The notes below the pieces were generated by a model, which worked only from the letters and a program-made list of their open reading frames with translations, had not been told where the DNA came from and ran no database searches. A stretch of DNA of 64,000 bases, taken from the NCBI GenBank assembly GCA_958445065.1, contig CAUCQW010000001.1, forward strand, positions 1 to 64,000, given 5' to 3'. This DNA is from an uncultured Collinsella sp. GTDB lineage: Bacteria > Actinomycetota > Coriobacteriia > Coriobacteriales > Coriobacteriaceae. Shown here piece after piece: positions 33,648-43,078 of the stretch. Positions within the stretch are counted from its first letter, which is position 1; each line of letters begins with the position of its first letter. The position numbers were made by a program, and so were the translations under genes.

Positions 33648-34178
33648 CTATTCCATAGAATCGAGCACGCAGACAATGCGACCCAATGCCTCCGTGACCG
33701 CATGGGCACGAACACACGAACGGTCGCCCTCATAGTGGCAGCGCACAGAGTCCACGACCGGCACTCCCCCATCGGCGGAACGATGTGCCCAACCAATATA
33801 GAAAGTGCCAGCAGGATCGTCCTCAGTACCACCGCCGGGGCCGGCATAACCCGTTGCGCTCACTGCAATATCGCTCTGGTACAGCTCCAGCGAACCCGAC
33901 GCCATCTCGCGCGCAGTTTGATGCGACACCGCGGTGTAGCGGTCGAGCGTCTCCTGCTCAACACCCAGCACGCGATGCTTAATCTCATCGCAGTAGGTCA
34001 CCGCACCGCCACGCAGCACCGCCGAGGCGCCCGGGATATCCGCAATCGTCGAGGCGATCATACCCGCCGTCAGCGACTCAGCCGTCGAAACCGTCACACC
34101 CCGAGCGCTCGCGCGCTCGACGATATCGCGCGCCAGCTCCTCGTTATGTGCGAAAATCTGCTCAAAAGAGTCCGTCAT
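33648..34178 (-). CDS. pncC: Nicotinamide-nucleotide amidohydrolase (CinA C-terminal domain family)
   Basis: 176 residues from ATG 34178; a GTG at 34184 is the alternative. Contains the whole CinA C-terminal domain: STAESLTAGMIASTIADIPGAS, YCDEIKHRVLGV, VSHQTAREMA and ATGYAGPGGGTEDDPAGTFYIG-type loop. The N-terminal CinA (MoCF) domain is absent. Deamidates NMN; in the recA neighbourhood the family is competence-associated. Between pgsA and recA, the common order. Confidence 0.93.
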   Translation of the reverse strand: MTDSFEQIFAHNEELARDIVERASARGVTVSTAESLTAGMIASTIADIPGASAVLRGGAVTYCDEIKHRVLGVEQETLDRYTAVSHQTAREMASGSLELYQSDIAVSATGYAGPGGGTEDDPAGTFYIGWAHRSADGGVPVVDSVRCHYEGDRSCVRAHAVTEALGRIVCVLDSME

Positions 34179-34190
34179 ACCCACCAGGAC

Positions 34191-34829
34191 CTAGACCGAA
34201 AAGACGATCTTGCGGCAGTTCCAGAAGTACTGGGCGCCCGAGATAACGGTCAAGACAACGGCAACGGCATACAGGAAGCGCGACACCGAGTAGATGCCGA
34301 GCGTCAGCGCCACCGGGCCAAGGTGCAAGCCGGCCATAGCAAAAACGCACAGGTAACCGCAGATGGAGACCATCGTGGTCGCCGTCTTGTACTTGCCGAG
34401 CTTATCGGCCGCAACGACCACACCGGCCGCACTCGCGACCATGCGAAGGGCGCTCACCAGAAGCTCACGGAACAGGATAATGAACACGGACCACACGGTC
34501 ACCGCGCCAAAATCCAAGAACAGCAGCAGGGCCGAAAACACGAGCAGCTTATCGGCGATGGGGTCCAAGAATTTACCGAAGTCGGTGATCTCGTTGCGCG
34601 AACGCGCCAGATAACCGTCGACCTTATCGGTGCACGACAGGATCACATACAGAATGAAGGCAGCGGCGGCGAGCGGGCCGTCGAAGGTGCTCCAATCCGT
34701 ACCGGCAACACTCGTGTGAGAAAGCGCCGACACGATCATGAACACCGGGATAAAAACGATGCGAACGCACGTCACGATGTTGGCGGGCGTCCAAACACTC
34801 GTCAGTTCCTTATTGCTCTCGTTTGCCAC
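34191..34829 (-). CDS. pgsA: CDP-diacylglycerol-glycerol-3-phosphate 3-phosphatidyltransferase
   Basis: 212 residues, about six TM helices. The motif DG-x2-AR-x8-G-x3-D-x3-D is complete (DGYLARSRNEITDFGKFLDPIADK contains it). Opens phosphatidylglycerol synthesis. Sits in the order rimO-pgsA-pncC-recA, which supports PgsA rather than a related synthase. A second family member is at 13199-13903. Confidence 0.93.
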   Translation of the reverse strand: MANESNKELTSVWTPANIVTCVRIVFIPVFMIVSALSHTSVAGTDWSTFDGPLAAAAFILYVILSCTDKVDGYLARSRNEITDFGKFLDPIADKLLVFSALLLFLDFGAVTVWSVFIILFRELLVSALRMVASAAGVVVAADKLGKYKTATTMVSICGYLCVFAMAGLHLGPVALTLGIYSVSRFLYAVAVVLTVISGAQYFWNCRKIVFSV

Positions 34830-34838
34830 GATGCTCTC

Positions 34839-36188
34839 CTACTCCACAACATGGCCGATAAGCTCATAGCAGAAGCTATCGGTAAACTCGGCCGTCAGAA
34901 TATCGCCCACAGATGCCTCGCTGGCATCCAAGTGCACCGCGCCATCGGAATCGGGCGCCTGGAACCAGGCATGGCCGATCAGCTCGGCGCCGTCCTCGGT
35001 TTCTTCGATACCGTCGACGATCACCTGGGCGCGCTCGCCCACATGTGCGGCGGTGGCGGCAAAACCGAGCGACTCGGCCAGGTCCATGGCCTCCTGGGCG
35101 CGCTCGAGCTTGACCTCTTCGTCGACCTGACCCTCCATCTTAGCGGCCAGGCTGCCCTCCTCCTGCGAGTAGGCAAAGACGCTCGTGTAGTCAAAGCCGA
35201 CGGTGTCCATAAAGTCGATAAGATCACGAAACTCGTCGTCGGTCTCGGTCGGGAAGCCGACCATGGCCGTGGAGCGAATCACGATACCGGGGATGCGCTC
35301 GCGAAGGTCGCGGAACAGGTCCTCGAGCTCCTGGCGCGAACCGGAGCGACGCATGGCCTTGAGGATGCGCGCGTCGCAGTGCTGCACGGGGATATCGATA
35401 TAGGGCAGCACCTCGGGCGTATCACGAATGGTCTCAATGAGCTCGTCAGTCATGCCCTCGGGCTGCAAGTAGAGCACACGGACCCAGACGTTCTGCGGGC
35501 GCACGGCCTCGGCGACGGCACGCAGCAGCTGCGCCAGATTGCGCGGCGAGCCCTCGGCGACGTCCTCGTCGGCAAAGTCGGTGCCCCAAATTCCCGTGTC
35601 CTGGCCGATCAGCACGATCTCGCGCACACCGCCGGCAACCAGGTCGCGCACCTCGGAGATAATACTCTCGGCATTGCGTGAATGATAGCGACCGCGAATA
35701 TAGGGAATCATGCAGAAGCTGCAGAAGCGGTTGCAGCCATCGGAAATCTTGACGTAGGCGACAGCGCCCTCGACAGTGCGCTTGACCTGCGGAATATAGG
35801 CTGCGATCTCACGCTCGACACCCAGCACGCCATCGATGACCGCTACGATGCCGTCCTCCTCGTCGGCCTTCACAAAGGCAGCGACCTCGGGCAGCTCGTC
35901 AGGCAGGTCGTCGCCATAGCGCGACGGCACACAGCCGCACATGACGATGGGGCAAGAACGAACGCCGTCCTGAACCTCGTTGGCGAGCTCGAGCGTGGTC
36001 TCGATGCTCTCGGACGTTGCGGAGGCGAGGAACGAGCATGTATTGACGATGGCGATATCGGCATCCTGCGGGTCGAATGCCTCTTCGTAGCCTGCGGCGG
36101 TCAAAAGAGAACGCATGCGGTCGGTGTCAACCTCGTTCTTAGCGCAGCCGAGGGTGATGTAGAGCACGGAGCCCAACGGTGTATCCAT
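34839..36188 (-). CDS. rimO: Ribosomal protein uS12 methylthiotransferase
   Basis: 449 residues. UPF0004 domain with ITLGCAKNEVDTDRM and IVNTCSFL, radical-SAM cluster CNRFCSFC followed by MIPYIRGRYHSR (RimO-type rather than MiaB-type), and a C-terminal TRAM domain. Methylthiolates Asp of ribosomal protein S12. MiaB and MtaB paralogues are elsewhere in the window. Confidence 0.95.
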   Translation of the reverse strand: MDTPLGSVLYITLGCAKNEVDTDRMRSLLTAAGYEEAFDPQDADIAIVNTCSFLASATSESIETTLELANEVQDGVRSCPIVMCGCVPSRYGDDLPDELPEVAAFVKADEEDGIVAVIDGVLGVEREIAAYIPQVKRTVEGAVAYVKISDGCNRFCSFCMIPYIRGRYHSRNAESIISEVRDLVAGGVREIVLIGQDTGIWGTDFADEDVAEGSPRNLAQLLRAVAEAVRPQNVWVRVLYLQPEGMTDELIETIRDTPEVLPYIDIPVQHCDARILKAMRRSGSRQELEDLFRDLRERIPGIVIRSTAMVGFPTETDDEFRDLIDFMDTVGFDYTSVFAYSQEEGSLAAKMEGQVDEEVKLERAQEAMDLAESLGFAATAAHVGERAQVIVDGIEETEDGAELIGHAWFQAPDSDGAVHLDASEASVGDILTAEFTDSFCYELIGHVVE

Positions 36189-36215
36189 GTTGGAGAGCGG
36201 TCCTTTCGAATGATA

Positions 36216-36713
36216 TTAGCGGTAGTTGGTGAACTGCAGCGGCTGGCCGTAGTCCTGGTCGCGCAGAAACTGGATCACGGTCTGCAACGCGTCCTTCGAA
36301 GCAGAGGAAACACGCAGCTTGTCGGCTTCTATGGTCACCTTGACCTTGAGCTTTTGGTCCTTGATGTCCTTGTTGATCTTCTTGGCGGTCGCCTGGTCGA
36401 TACCCTCGACGATATGGCCGAGCACGCGCACGGTGCCGCCCGATGCCGCCTGCGGAGCATCCCACGAGACAGCCTTGAGGTCGATGCCGCGCTTGATGAG
36501 CTTGGAGCTCAGCACGTCGACAATCTGCTTGGAGACAAAGTCGGCCGGGGCGTTGATCGTAAAGAGCTTGTCGCCCTTGGAAAGCTCGATCGTGGCGCCG
36601 GAATCCTTAAGGTCATAGCGCTGAGAAATCTCGCGCGTGGTCTGCTGAAAGGCGTTGTCGACCTCTTGCATGTTGACCTCGGACACGACGTCGAAGCTGG
36701 AATCTTTAGCCAT
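36216..36713 (-). CDS. YajQ family nucleotide-binding protein
   Basis: 165 residues. Starts SSFDVVSEVNMQEVDNAFQQ and ends FLRDQDYGQPLQFTNYR, both diagnostic for the YajQ/UPF0234 family of two ferredoxin-like folds. Some members bind cyclic di-GMP or RNA. No partner can be inferred beyond the neighbouring operon. Confidence 0.94.
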   Translation of the reverse strand: MAKDSSFDVVSEVNMQEVDNAFQQTTREISQRYDLKDSGATIELSKGDKLFTINAPADFVSKQIVDVLSSKLIKRGIDLKAVSWDAPQAASGGTVRVLGHIVEGIDQATAKKINKDIKDQKLKVKVTIEADKLRVSSASKDALQTVIQFLRDQDYGQPLQFTNYR

Positions 36714-36739
36714 GATGTTTCCTTTCGCGTACGAGTGGC

Positions 36740-38251
36740 TTAGTAGCTATCGTACGAATAGTCGGTAGAATCGGTGGGCGTCTGACCGTCAGTTGCGGTA
36801 TCGGCGCCATCCGTGGACTGGGCATCGGTACCGTCGGTGGTATCGGTACCATCGGTGGTGTCGGTACCATCAGAACTTTCACCATTCTCGGAATCAGTCG
36901 TCTCCTTCTTGGGAACGGTGATCGTCACGCGCGCCACGCCGGAGGTCTTGGTATCGTAACGGACCTTTTCACCGTTCTTGGTAACGGTGACATCGGAAGG
37001 CTTGGACGTGGTGATCTCGATCGAGGACTCGGGCGTGTACTCCTGCTCAAAGGGACCAGTCGCCTGGGCGCCATAGACCGACTTGCCGTCGACCTTGACC
37101 TCAATCCACGCGGTCTTTCCCTTGGCAACGGAGACCTTGACCTTCGTTACCTCGTTCTCTTCCTTTTTAGCCGTCGTCTTGGTAGCGTCCGAATCAGTCG
37201 ACTCACCCGTCGCTTCATCGGTGTCTTCGTCCTCGTCGACCGTTTCGGTCTTCTTAGAAGACTTCTTGGTCGTCGTCTTGGTAGCAGTGGGCGTCTCGGG
37301 CGTGGTCTCGGTCGCCGAAGATGCGCAGCCGCGCAGAAGCACCACGATGAGCACGATCAACAGCAGCGCAACGGCACCGATGCCGGCGTAGACGACACGC
37401 GGATCGAGCCCGTTGTTTTGAGGAGTAAGGGATCCGCCGCGTCCACGACTGGAACTGCTGCGGCCGCCTCCCTGAGGCATACGACCACGATTGCTATCGG
37501 AACGGCCGCGATAGCCACCCTGGCCCTGAACGCTGCGCTGACCCGAGCGGGGCGCAAGTTCACCGCGGCCTTGATAGCCACGCTGGCCCGAACGCGGAGC
37601 CGAAGAGCGCTGGCCATACGGCTGTGATTGAGAGCGAAGACGCGGCGTCACCTGCGTGATATCGGCATCCGCATAGCCACCGCGAGAGCGTCCCGTAGAG
37701 GCACCACGGTAACCGCGATCGGAATAGCCACCGTCGCCGTAGCCGGCACGAGGGTCACGCGCCACGCCGCGGGCAGCGGGGAGTGCGCGGTCCTCGGGCA
37801 TCGGCGTACTGCGGAACCGGTCACGCTGTGAGCGAATCTCCTCGCCTGAACCCGTCTCGGTAATATAACCGGCCTGCTGAGGACGCTGTCCATAGCGGGT
37901 CGAACGACCGCCCTGAACCATCAGGAAGCGCCCGTTGTCGACCGAGGAACGCGAATTGACGTAGCCCGCGGCGTCCTGAAAACGACCGCCCTGCTGCGAC
38001 GTCTCGCGCTCATATGCCATCAGGTCGTCAAAGTAGGCATTGACGACCTCGCGCGGATTGAGGCCCAAAAAGCGAGCATAGCTCGAAATCATGCCCTGCG
38101 CATAGCCGCGCGGCGGCATCGAAGCAAAGTTACCGGTCTCGAAAAACTCGATGATCTGCGGCCTGATTTTGATGGTATTGGCGACCTGCTGAATGGAAAG
38201 GCCCATCCGGCGACGCTGCTCGAGCAGCATGTCACCAAAGCGTGCAGCCAT
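36740..38251 (-). CDS. RodZ-like helix-turn-helix membrane protein
   Basis: 503 residues. Cytoplasmic HTH_25 domain (about 5-72; MGLSIQQVANTIKIRPQIIE, GYAQGMISSYARFLGL). A 200-residue Arg/Gly/Ser/Tyr-rich linker spans about 80-280, one TM helix about 286-307, and the outside part has a DUF4115-like beta domain (about 370-450) and a Thr/Asp/Gly-rich tail (TDGTDTTDG units). Architecture of RodZ/YmfM, which links cell shape machinery to MreB; here the linker and the tail are unusually long and of low complexity. Directly follows ftsK (one-base overlap region). Confidence 0.85.
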   Translation of the reverse strand: MAARFGDMLLEQRRRMGLSIQQVANTIKIRPQIIEFFETGNFASMPPRGYAQGMISSYARFLGLNPREVVNAYFDDLMAYERETSQQGGRFQDAAGYVNSRSSVDNGRFLMVQGGRSTRYGQRPQQAGYITETGSGEEIRSQRDRFRSTPMPEDRALPAARGVARDPRAGYGDGGYSDRGYRGASTGRSRGGYADADITQVTPRLRSQSQPYGQRSSAPRSGQRGYQGRGELAPRSGQRSVQGQGGYRGRSDSNRGRMPQGGGRSSSSRGRGGSLTPQNNGLDPRVVYAGIGAVALLLIVLIVVLLRGCASSATETTPETPTATKTTTKKSSKKTETVDEDEDTDEATGESTDSDATKTTAKKEENEVTKVKVSVAKGKTAWIEVKVDGKSVYGAQATGPFEQEYTPESSIEITTSKPSDVTVTKNGEKVRYDTKTSGVARVTITVPKKETTDSENGESSDGTDTTDGTDTTDGTDAQSTDGADTATDGQTPTDSTDYSYDSY

Positions 38252-41031
38252 CAGAATCCTCCAAACTCACGATCTTCACGTGCCATCTCGGCGTCGACAG
38301 ATTCCAGCGCGGCAAGCCCCTCCTCGTCCAACAGGACCTCACGCGGCTTGGAACCGTCAGGCGGTCCGACGACACCCTTTTCTTCCAGCATGTCCATAAT
38401 ACGCCCGGCACGCGCATAGCCAACCTTCAGACGACGTTGCAGGCCAGATGTGGAGCCAAGCTGCGATTCCACCACAATATGGGCGGCTTCCCAAATGAGC
38501 GGATCATCGTCTTGCGGCTCGGCGACTCCGGTGCGGACAATGCCGCCGCCACCCGCCATGGACATGGAAGCGGGCGCCACGGCAGACAGGATCTCCTCGT
38601 GGTAGTCGGGCTCGCTCTGCGACTTAACGAACTCGACAATCTCGTTGATTTCGTCGTCCGAGACAAAGCAGCCCTGGATACGGCGAGGCTTGCCCCAATC
38701 GACCTTGGAGAACAGCATGTCGCCCAAACCGGTGAGCTTTTCAGCACCCATCTGGTCGATAATGACGCGCGAGTCGATGCCCGTGGCGACGTTAAAGGCG
38801 ATGCGGTTGGTGATGTTGGCCTTGATAAGGCCCGTCACCACGTTGGAGCTGGGGCGCTGCGTGGCCACGATAAGATGAATACCGGCGGCACGACCCAGCT
38901 GTGCAATACGTACGATCGAGGCCTCGACATCCTTACCGGCGACCATCATCAGGTCCGAGAGCTCGTCGATGATAATGACCAGATAGGGCATCTTTTGCGG
39001 CGGGTTATCGTAATGCTCAAACTCGCCGGCGGCCTGCTTTTCGTTGTAGGTCGAGATCTTACGCACGTTAAGGCGCTCGAAGACCTTCAGGCGACGCTCC
39101 ATCTCGGACACGGCCCATTGCAGAGCGCTCGCGGCCTGCTTGGGCTCGGTAACGACCGGCACATAGAGATGCGGCAGGCCGTTATAGCCCGCGAGCTCGA
39201 CGCGCTTGGGGTCGACCATGATCAGGCGAACGTCCTCGGGAAGCGCGCGCATGAGCAGGGTCGTGATGATGGAGTTGATCATCACCGACTTACCAGAACC
39301 CGTGGTACCGGCGATCAGCAGGTGGGGCATCTTGGCAAGGTCGGCGACGACCGGCGTGCCCTCGGCATCGCGACCGATGGCCAGCTCGAGCGGACCGCCC
39401 TTCACATAGGGAAGTACGTCGCCCAGGTTGACGTTCTGGCGCTTACGATTGGGGATCTCGATACCCACAAGCGAGGTACCGGGGATCGGGGCAAAGATGC
39501 GCACCGACTGAGCAGCGAGCGAAAGCGCGATATCGTCCTCGAGGCTCGAAATCTTGCTCACGCGCTCGCCCTCGCCAGGTTGCAGCTTAAAGGTCGTCAC
39601 CGTGGGGCCGGCGATCCAGCCGACCACGCGGGCACTGCGGCCAAACTCAAGCAACGTGGACTGAAGCGACTCGGCAGTCTGCTCAAGTTCCTTGTCAGAA
39701 GACGCGGAGGATGCCGACTGCGGGTTGGCGCGCAGGATCTCGAGCGGCGGAAGCTTAAGGCCATCCTCTTCTTCGCCCTCTTTATCTGCGGCGCCGCCGT
39801 CCGCTCCCTCATCGCTAGCCGCAGCCGATTTGACAGCACTCGAGGCAGGCGCATCGGCAACCTTGGGATGCTTCAAGAAGTCGGGAATCTGAGGTGCAGC
39901 CGAGACAGGATTCACGGCAAACGGCGGCTCGGACTCGTCAATCTTATCGGGATCGTCTTCCATCGAAAGCTGGCCGGTTACCTGGTCGTGCTTTGCATGG
40001 CGGCGCGGCAGCAAAGCTGTCTTTGCGGTCTCAATCGGAGCCTCGTCATCCTCGTCATCGCCCTCGGTGAGCTCAATCTCACTATCGGACCAAGACGGGT
40101 CGGGCTCGCTTGTATTGAGCTTAGGCGCAGCCTTGCCCTTCTTGGCATGGCGGCGCGGCAGCAGCGTCGTCTTAGCGCGCTCAGCCTCAACCGACTCGGA
40201 CACGTCGACAAACGGATTCTCGTCCTCGTCGTCATCGTCCAAAACCGGGTCCACATCGTTGCCCATAACCGTGGTCACGGCAGCATCGGAGCCCTTTTGA
40301 CGAAGAATGCTCAGGTGCGGACGGGCAACGCCGGGCACCGACAGGGCTTCGTCGTCACCCCACGGGCTCGCGTTAACATTGGCACGACGGCGCTCGGCAA
40401 AATCGGCCGCGCAGTCGCGAGCAGAGCGCAGCACGCCACCCACCGAAAAGCCGATGATGACCAGGCCCACGACGGCCAGACCCAACAGGACCACCATCGC
40501 GATAGGCTTACCCAGGGCATTCTGCAGCGCACTCGCAATAAACGCACCGATGTAGCCACCCGAGGCGGACAGATTTTGCGGCGTGAACATAAGGTCACAC
40601 GAGTCGCTCGTACCCGGCACCATCAGCGAAAGAATGGAGACAACGGCGATAAAGACCACGGCTCCGCCCGCGACCGAGCGAATGTTGAGCGGCGAGTCCT
40701 CGCCTAAAAAGAGCGTGGCGGCAAACAGCAAAATGACGATCGGCAGCACGTAGGCGCCCAGACCAAAGCCCAGGTGGTAGAAACCGGCAACCGCAGCCGT
40801 AACGGGTGCTGTTGCCGGAGAAATCACGGCAATGAAGGACGCAATCGCCAAAACGGCGATGACCACGCCGGCAATATCGCGGTTGGCCGAGGGCTCGACC
40901 AGGGGCTCAAAATCGTCGAAGTCGGCCTCGTGGCCCTTATTGGCACGAAGATAGGAACCGGCACCCTTAGCAGATGCCGGTTGGTTATTGGCCTTATTGC
41001 CTTTGGCGTTTTGTGCAGATCCGCGCGCCAA
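38251..41031 (-). CDS. ftsK: DNA translocase FtsK/SpoIIIE
   Basis: 926 residues. Four to five N-terminal TM helices (about 50-215), and an acidic linker at about 240-430 containing two copies of a KT(T/A)LLPRRHAK motif. The FtsK motor has Walker A GTTGSGKS and Walker B LVIIIDELSDLMM, and the C-terminal gamma winged helix has STSGLQRRLKVGYARAGRI. Pumps DNA across the septum. Stop-start overlap with the RodZ-like gene and 1-bp gap from rnj indicate one operon. Confidence 0.96.
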   Translation of the reverse strand: MARGSAQNAKGNKANNQPASAKGAGSYLRANKGHEADFDDFEPLVEPSANRDIAGVVIAVLAIASFIAVISPATAPVTAAVAGFYHLGFGLGAYVLPIVILLFAATLFLGEDSPLNIRSVAGGAVVFIAVVSILSLMVPGTSDSCDLMFTPQNLSASGGYIGAFIASALQNALGKPIAMVVLLGLAVVGLVIIGFSVGGVLRSARDCAADFAERRRANVNASPWGDDEALSVPGVARPHLSILRQKGSDAAVTTVMGNDVDPVLDDDDEDENPFVDVSESVEAERAKTTLLPRRHAKKGKAAPKLNTSEPDPSWSDSEIELTEGDDEDDEAPIETAKTALLPRRHAKHDQVTGQLSMEDDPDKIDESEPPFAVNPVSAAPQIPDFLKHPKVADAPASSAVKSAAASDEGADGGAADKEGEEEDGLKLPPLEILRANPQSASSASSDKELEQTAESLQSTLLEFGRSARVVGWIAGPTVTTFKLQPGEGERVSKISSLEDDIALSLAAQSVRIFAPIPGTSLVGIEIPNRKRQNVNLGDVLPYVKGGPLELAIGRDAEGTPVVADLAKMPHLLIAGTTGSGKSVMINSIITTLLMRALPEDVRLIMVDPKRVELAGYNGLPHLYVPVVTEPKQAASALQWAVSEMERRLKVFERLNVRKISTYNEKQAAGEFEHYDNPPQKMPYLVIIIDELSDLMMVAGKDVEASIVRIAQLGRAAGIHLIVATQRPSSNVVTGLIKANITNRIAFNVATGIDSRVIIDQMGAEKLTGLGDMLFSKVDWGKPRRIQGCFVSDDEINEIVEFVKSQSEPDYHEEILSAVAPASMSMAGGGGIVRTGVAEPQDDDPLIWEAAHIVVESQLGSTSGLQRRLKVGYARAGRIMDMLEEKGVVGPPDGSKPREVLLDEEGLAALESVDAEMAREDREFGGF

Positions 41032-41032
41032 A

Positions 41033-42703
41033 CTAAACCTCCATGACGACCGGGATGATCATCGGACGAGTGCGCGTACGACTCCAGATAAAGTTAGAGA
41101 GCGAGTCGCGCACGGCCTTGCGAATGGCATCGGAACCGCTGCTCGTAAAGCTGAACTTGCCCTTCTCAATCGTCTTCATAATAGACGCGGAGGCATCCTC
41201 GGAGAACTGGTCGTCGATGGCAAACGAGACGCCGCGGCCCGAGAACTCGATGGCCTCGATCTTCTTGTGCTTGAGCGAGACGATGGCGACGGCCGTGACC
41301 ATACCGTCATTGGCGAGCTTCTGACGATCGCGCAAGACGATGGGGTCGGTATCGCCAATACGCAGGCCGTCGACGTAGACGACGCCGGACTCGACGGGCG
41401 TACCGCGCTTGACGATACCGCCGCGCATCTCGAGCGTGTCGCCGTTATCGAGGATAAAGATATGATCGTCCTTGATGCCCATCTTGCGGGCCAGCTGGGC
41501 ATGGGCGCGCAGATGCACGGCCTCACCGTGAACCGGCATAAAGTACGTGGGCTTGGCCATGGCCATCAGGAGCTTAAGCTCCTCCTGGCTGCCGTGGCCC
41601 GAGACGTGGACAAGAGCGCGGTTCTTATCCCACACGTCGCAACCGAGCTTGGCCAGGCTGTTGACGACCTGCTGGACGGCCTTCTCGTTGCCAGGAACGG
41701 GAGTTGCCGAGAGGATGACGGTATCGCCCTCGTGGATGGAGAGCGTCTTGTGCTCTCCGTTGGCCATGCGGGACAGGGCCGACAGCGGCTCGCCCTGCGA
41801 ACCGGTGCACATGACGACGATCTTGTCGTCGGGCAGGTTATCGATATCGAAGGCATCGATGATATCGGCATCGTCGATGTTGAGGTAGCCCAGCTCGCGC
41901 GCGACGCGAGTGTTGGTGAGCATGGAGCGACCGGTCACAACGACCTTACGGCCGCACTTGCGGGCGGCATCGCAGATCTGCTGCAAACGATGGATATGGC
42001 TCGAGAACGACGCGACGAACACGCGACCCGGGGCGTTCTTGATGGCATGCAGCAGGTTGGGACCAACCTCGGCCTCGGACTTGGTAAAGCCGGGAACCGT
42101 GGCGTTGGTGGAGTCGGACAGCAGCAGGTCGATGCCCTGCTTGGCAAAGCGGCTGATAGCGGCATAGTCGGGCGTGACACCGTCGATGGGCGTCTGGTCG
42201 AGCTTAAAGTCGCCGGTGTGCATAACGGTGCCCTGGTTGGTGCGGATGAACACGCCCAGAGCGCCGGGGATGGAGTGCGTCATCGAGAAGAAGTCGAGAG
42301 AGATGCCGCCGAGGTTGACATGACTACCGCCCTTGACCTCGCGGAACTTAGGTGCGCGGATGCGGAACTCGGAAAGCTTGCCCTCGATAAAGCCAAGCGT
42401 CAGCTTGCTCGAGAAGATGGGCACCTTATTATTGAGGTCCTGCAGCAGATACGGAAGCGAACCGGTGTGGTCCTCGTGGCCGTGGGTGACGATGATGCCG
42501 CGGAGCTTCTCCTCGTTCTCCAGGACATAGGTGTAGTCGGGAAGCACCAGATCGATACCAGGCTGGGAGTCATCCGGGAACATGAGACCGGCGTCGACGA
42601 GCACCATGTCGTCGCCACACTCGAAGACCGTCATGTTCTTGCCGATGCCGTCAAGACCGCCGAGCGGAATGATCTTCAAGGGAGATGATTTTTTAGCTGC
42701 CAT
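41033..42703 (-). CDS. rnj: Ribonuclease J
   Basis: 556 residues. Metallo-beta-lactamase domain with THGHEDHTG (HxHxDH zinc ligands), a beta-CASP region, and the RNase J C-terminal domain ending with GRTRTRPMIIPVVMEV-like residues. 5'-3' exonuclease/endonuclease of mRNA decay and rRNA maturation. First gene of the rnj-ftsK-rodZ stretch on the minus strand. Confidence 0.96.
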   Translation of the reverse strand: MAAKKSSPLKIIPLGGLDGIGKNMTVFECGDDMVLVDAGLMFPDDSQPGIDLVLPDYTYVLENEEKLRGIIVTHGHEDHTGSLPYLLQDLNNKVPIFSSKLTLGFIEGKLSEFRIRAPKFREVKGGSHVNLGGISLDFFSMTHSIPGALGVFIRTNQGTVMHTGDFKLDQTPIDGVTPDYAAISRFAKQGIDLLLSDSTNATVPGFTKSEAEVGPNLLHAIKNAPGRVFVASFSSHIHRLQQICDAARKCGRKVVVTGRSMLTNTRVARELGYLNIDDADIIDAFDIDNLPDDKIVVMCTGSQGEPLSALSRMANGEHKTLSIHEGDTVILSATPVPGNEKAVQQVVNSLAKLGCDVWDKNRALVHVSGHGSQEELKLLMAMAKPTYFMPVHGEAVHLRAHAQLARKMGIKDDHIFILDNGDTLEMRGGIVKRGTPVESGVVYVDGLRIGDTDPIVLRDRQKLANDGMVTAVAIVSLKHKKIEAIEFSGRGVSFAIDDQFSEDASASIMKTIEKGKFSFTSSGSDAIRKAVRDSLSNFIWSRTRTRPMIIPVVMEV

Positions 42704-42891
42704 AGGTTAGTGTGGTTTCCTTTCTTCGAAACGGGTCTGGAACAACCGACGGGGCGCTTCTGGCAAACCGACCGCCGGGAACGTACAAACATGCATCATA
42801 GAGTCGACGCAGTAACCACAGTATGATACCCATTTGCCCACCAACAGACCACCCATGCATCAAAGCCCCATCTGAACTGGTCCATCCCGCC
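42704..42891. promoter_or_regulatory. Upstream region of rnj
   Basis: About 190 bp that must contain the rnj promoter. GAAAGGAAACC-type Shine-Dalgarno sequence lies just before the start. A TATGAT at about 42796-42801 (minus strand) is a possible -10, without a convincing -35. No gene seen. Confidence 0.35.
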
Positions 42892-43024
42892 GGTTTCCCG
42901 TGGGGCGGGCACTGATGAAGTTTCCTGCTCTACAGTCCTGCTCACGACTGAGGCCACATTAAGTGGCCTCCTGTTCGTGCGGAACTCGCGATAAACTTCA
43001 TCAGTGCCCGCCCAACGGGAAACC
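42892..43024. repeat. Hairpin element B1
   Basis: 32-nt arms (42892-42923 and 42993-43024) pair at 31 of 32 positions. The 69-nt interior holds an own hairpin (GAGGCCAC-N5-GTGGCCTC). Interior and inner arm sequences recur in opposite orientation at 43816-43898 (element B2). Confidence 0.85.
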
Positions 43025-43078
43025 TGCCAATAAGGGATAGGTTTGTTTTAGTAGGTTTTATCTGCGGGAATGCCGAGG

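Noticed and set aside
34191..34829. Second phosphatidyltransferase as duplicate of 13199-13903
   Set aside because: Both have the catalytic motif but differ strongly elsewhere in sequence and neighbourhood, so they are distinct family members rather than a recent duplication.
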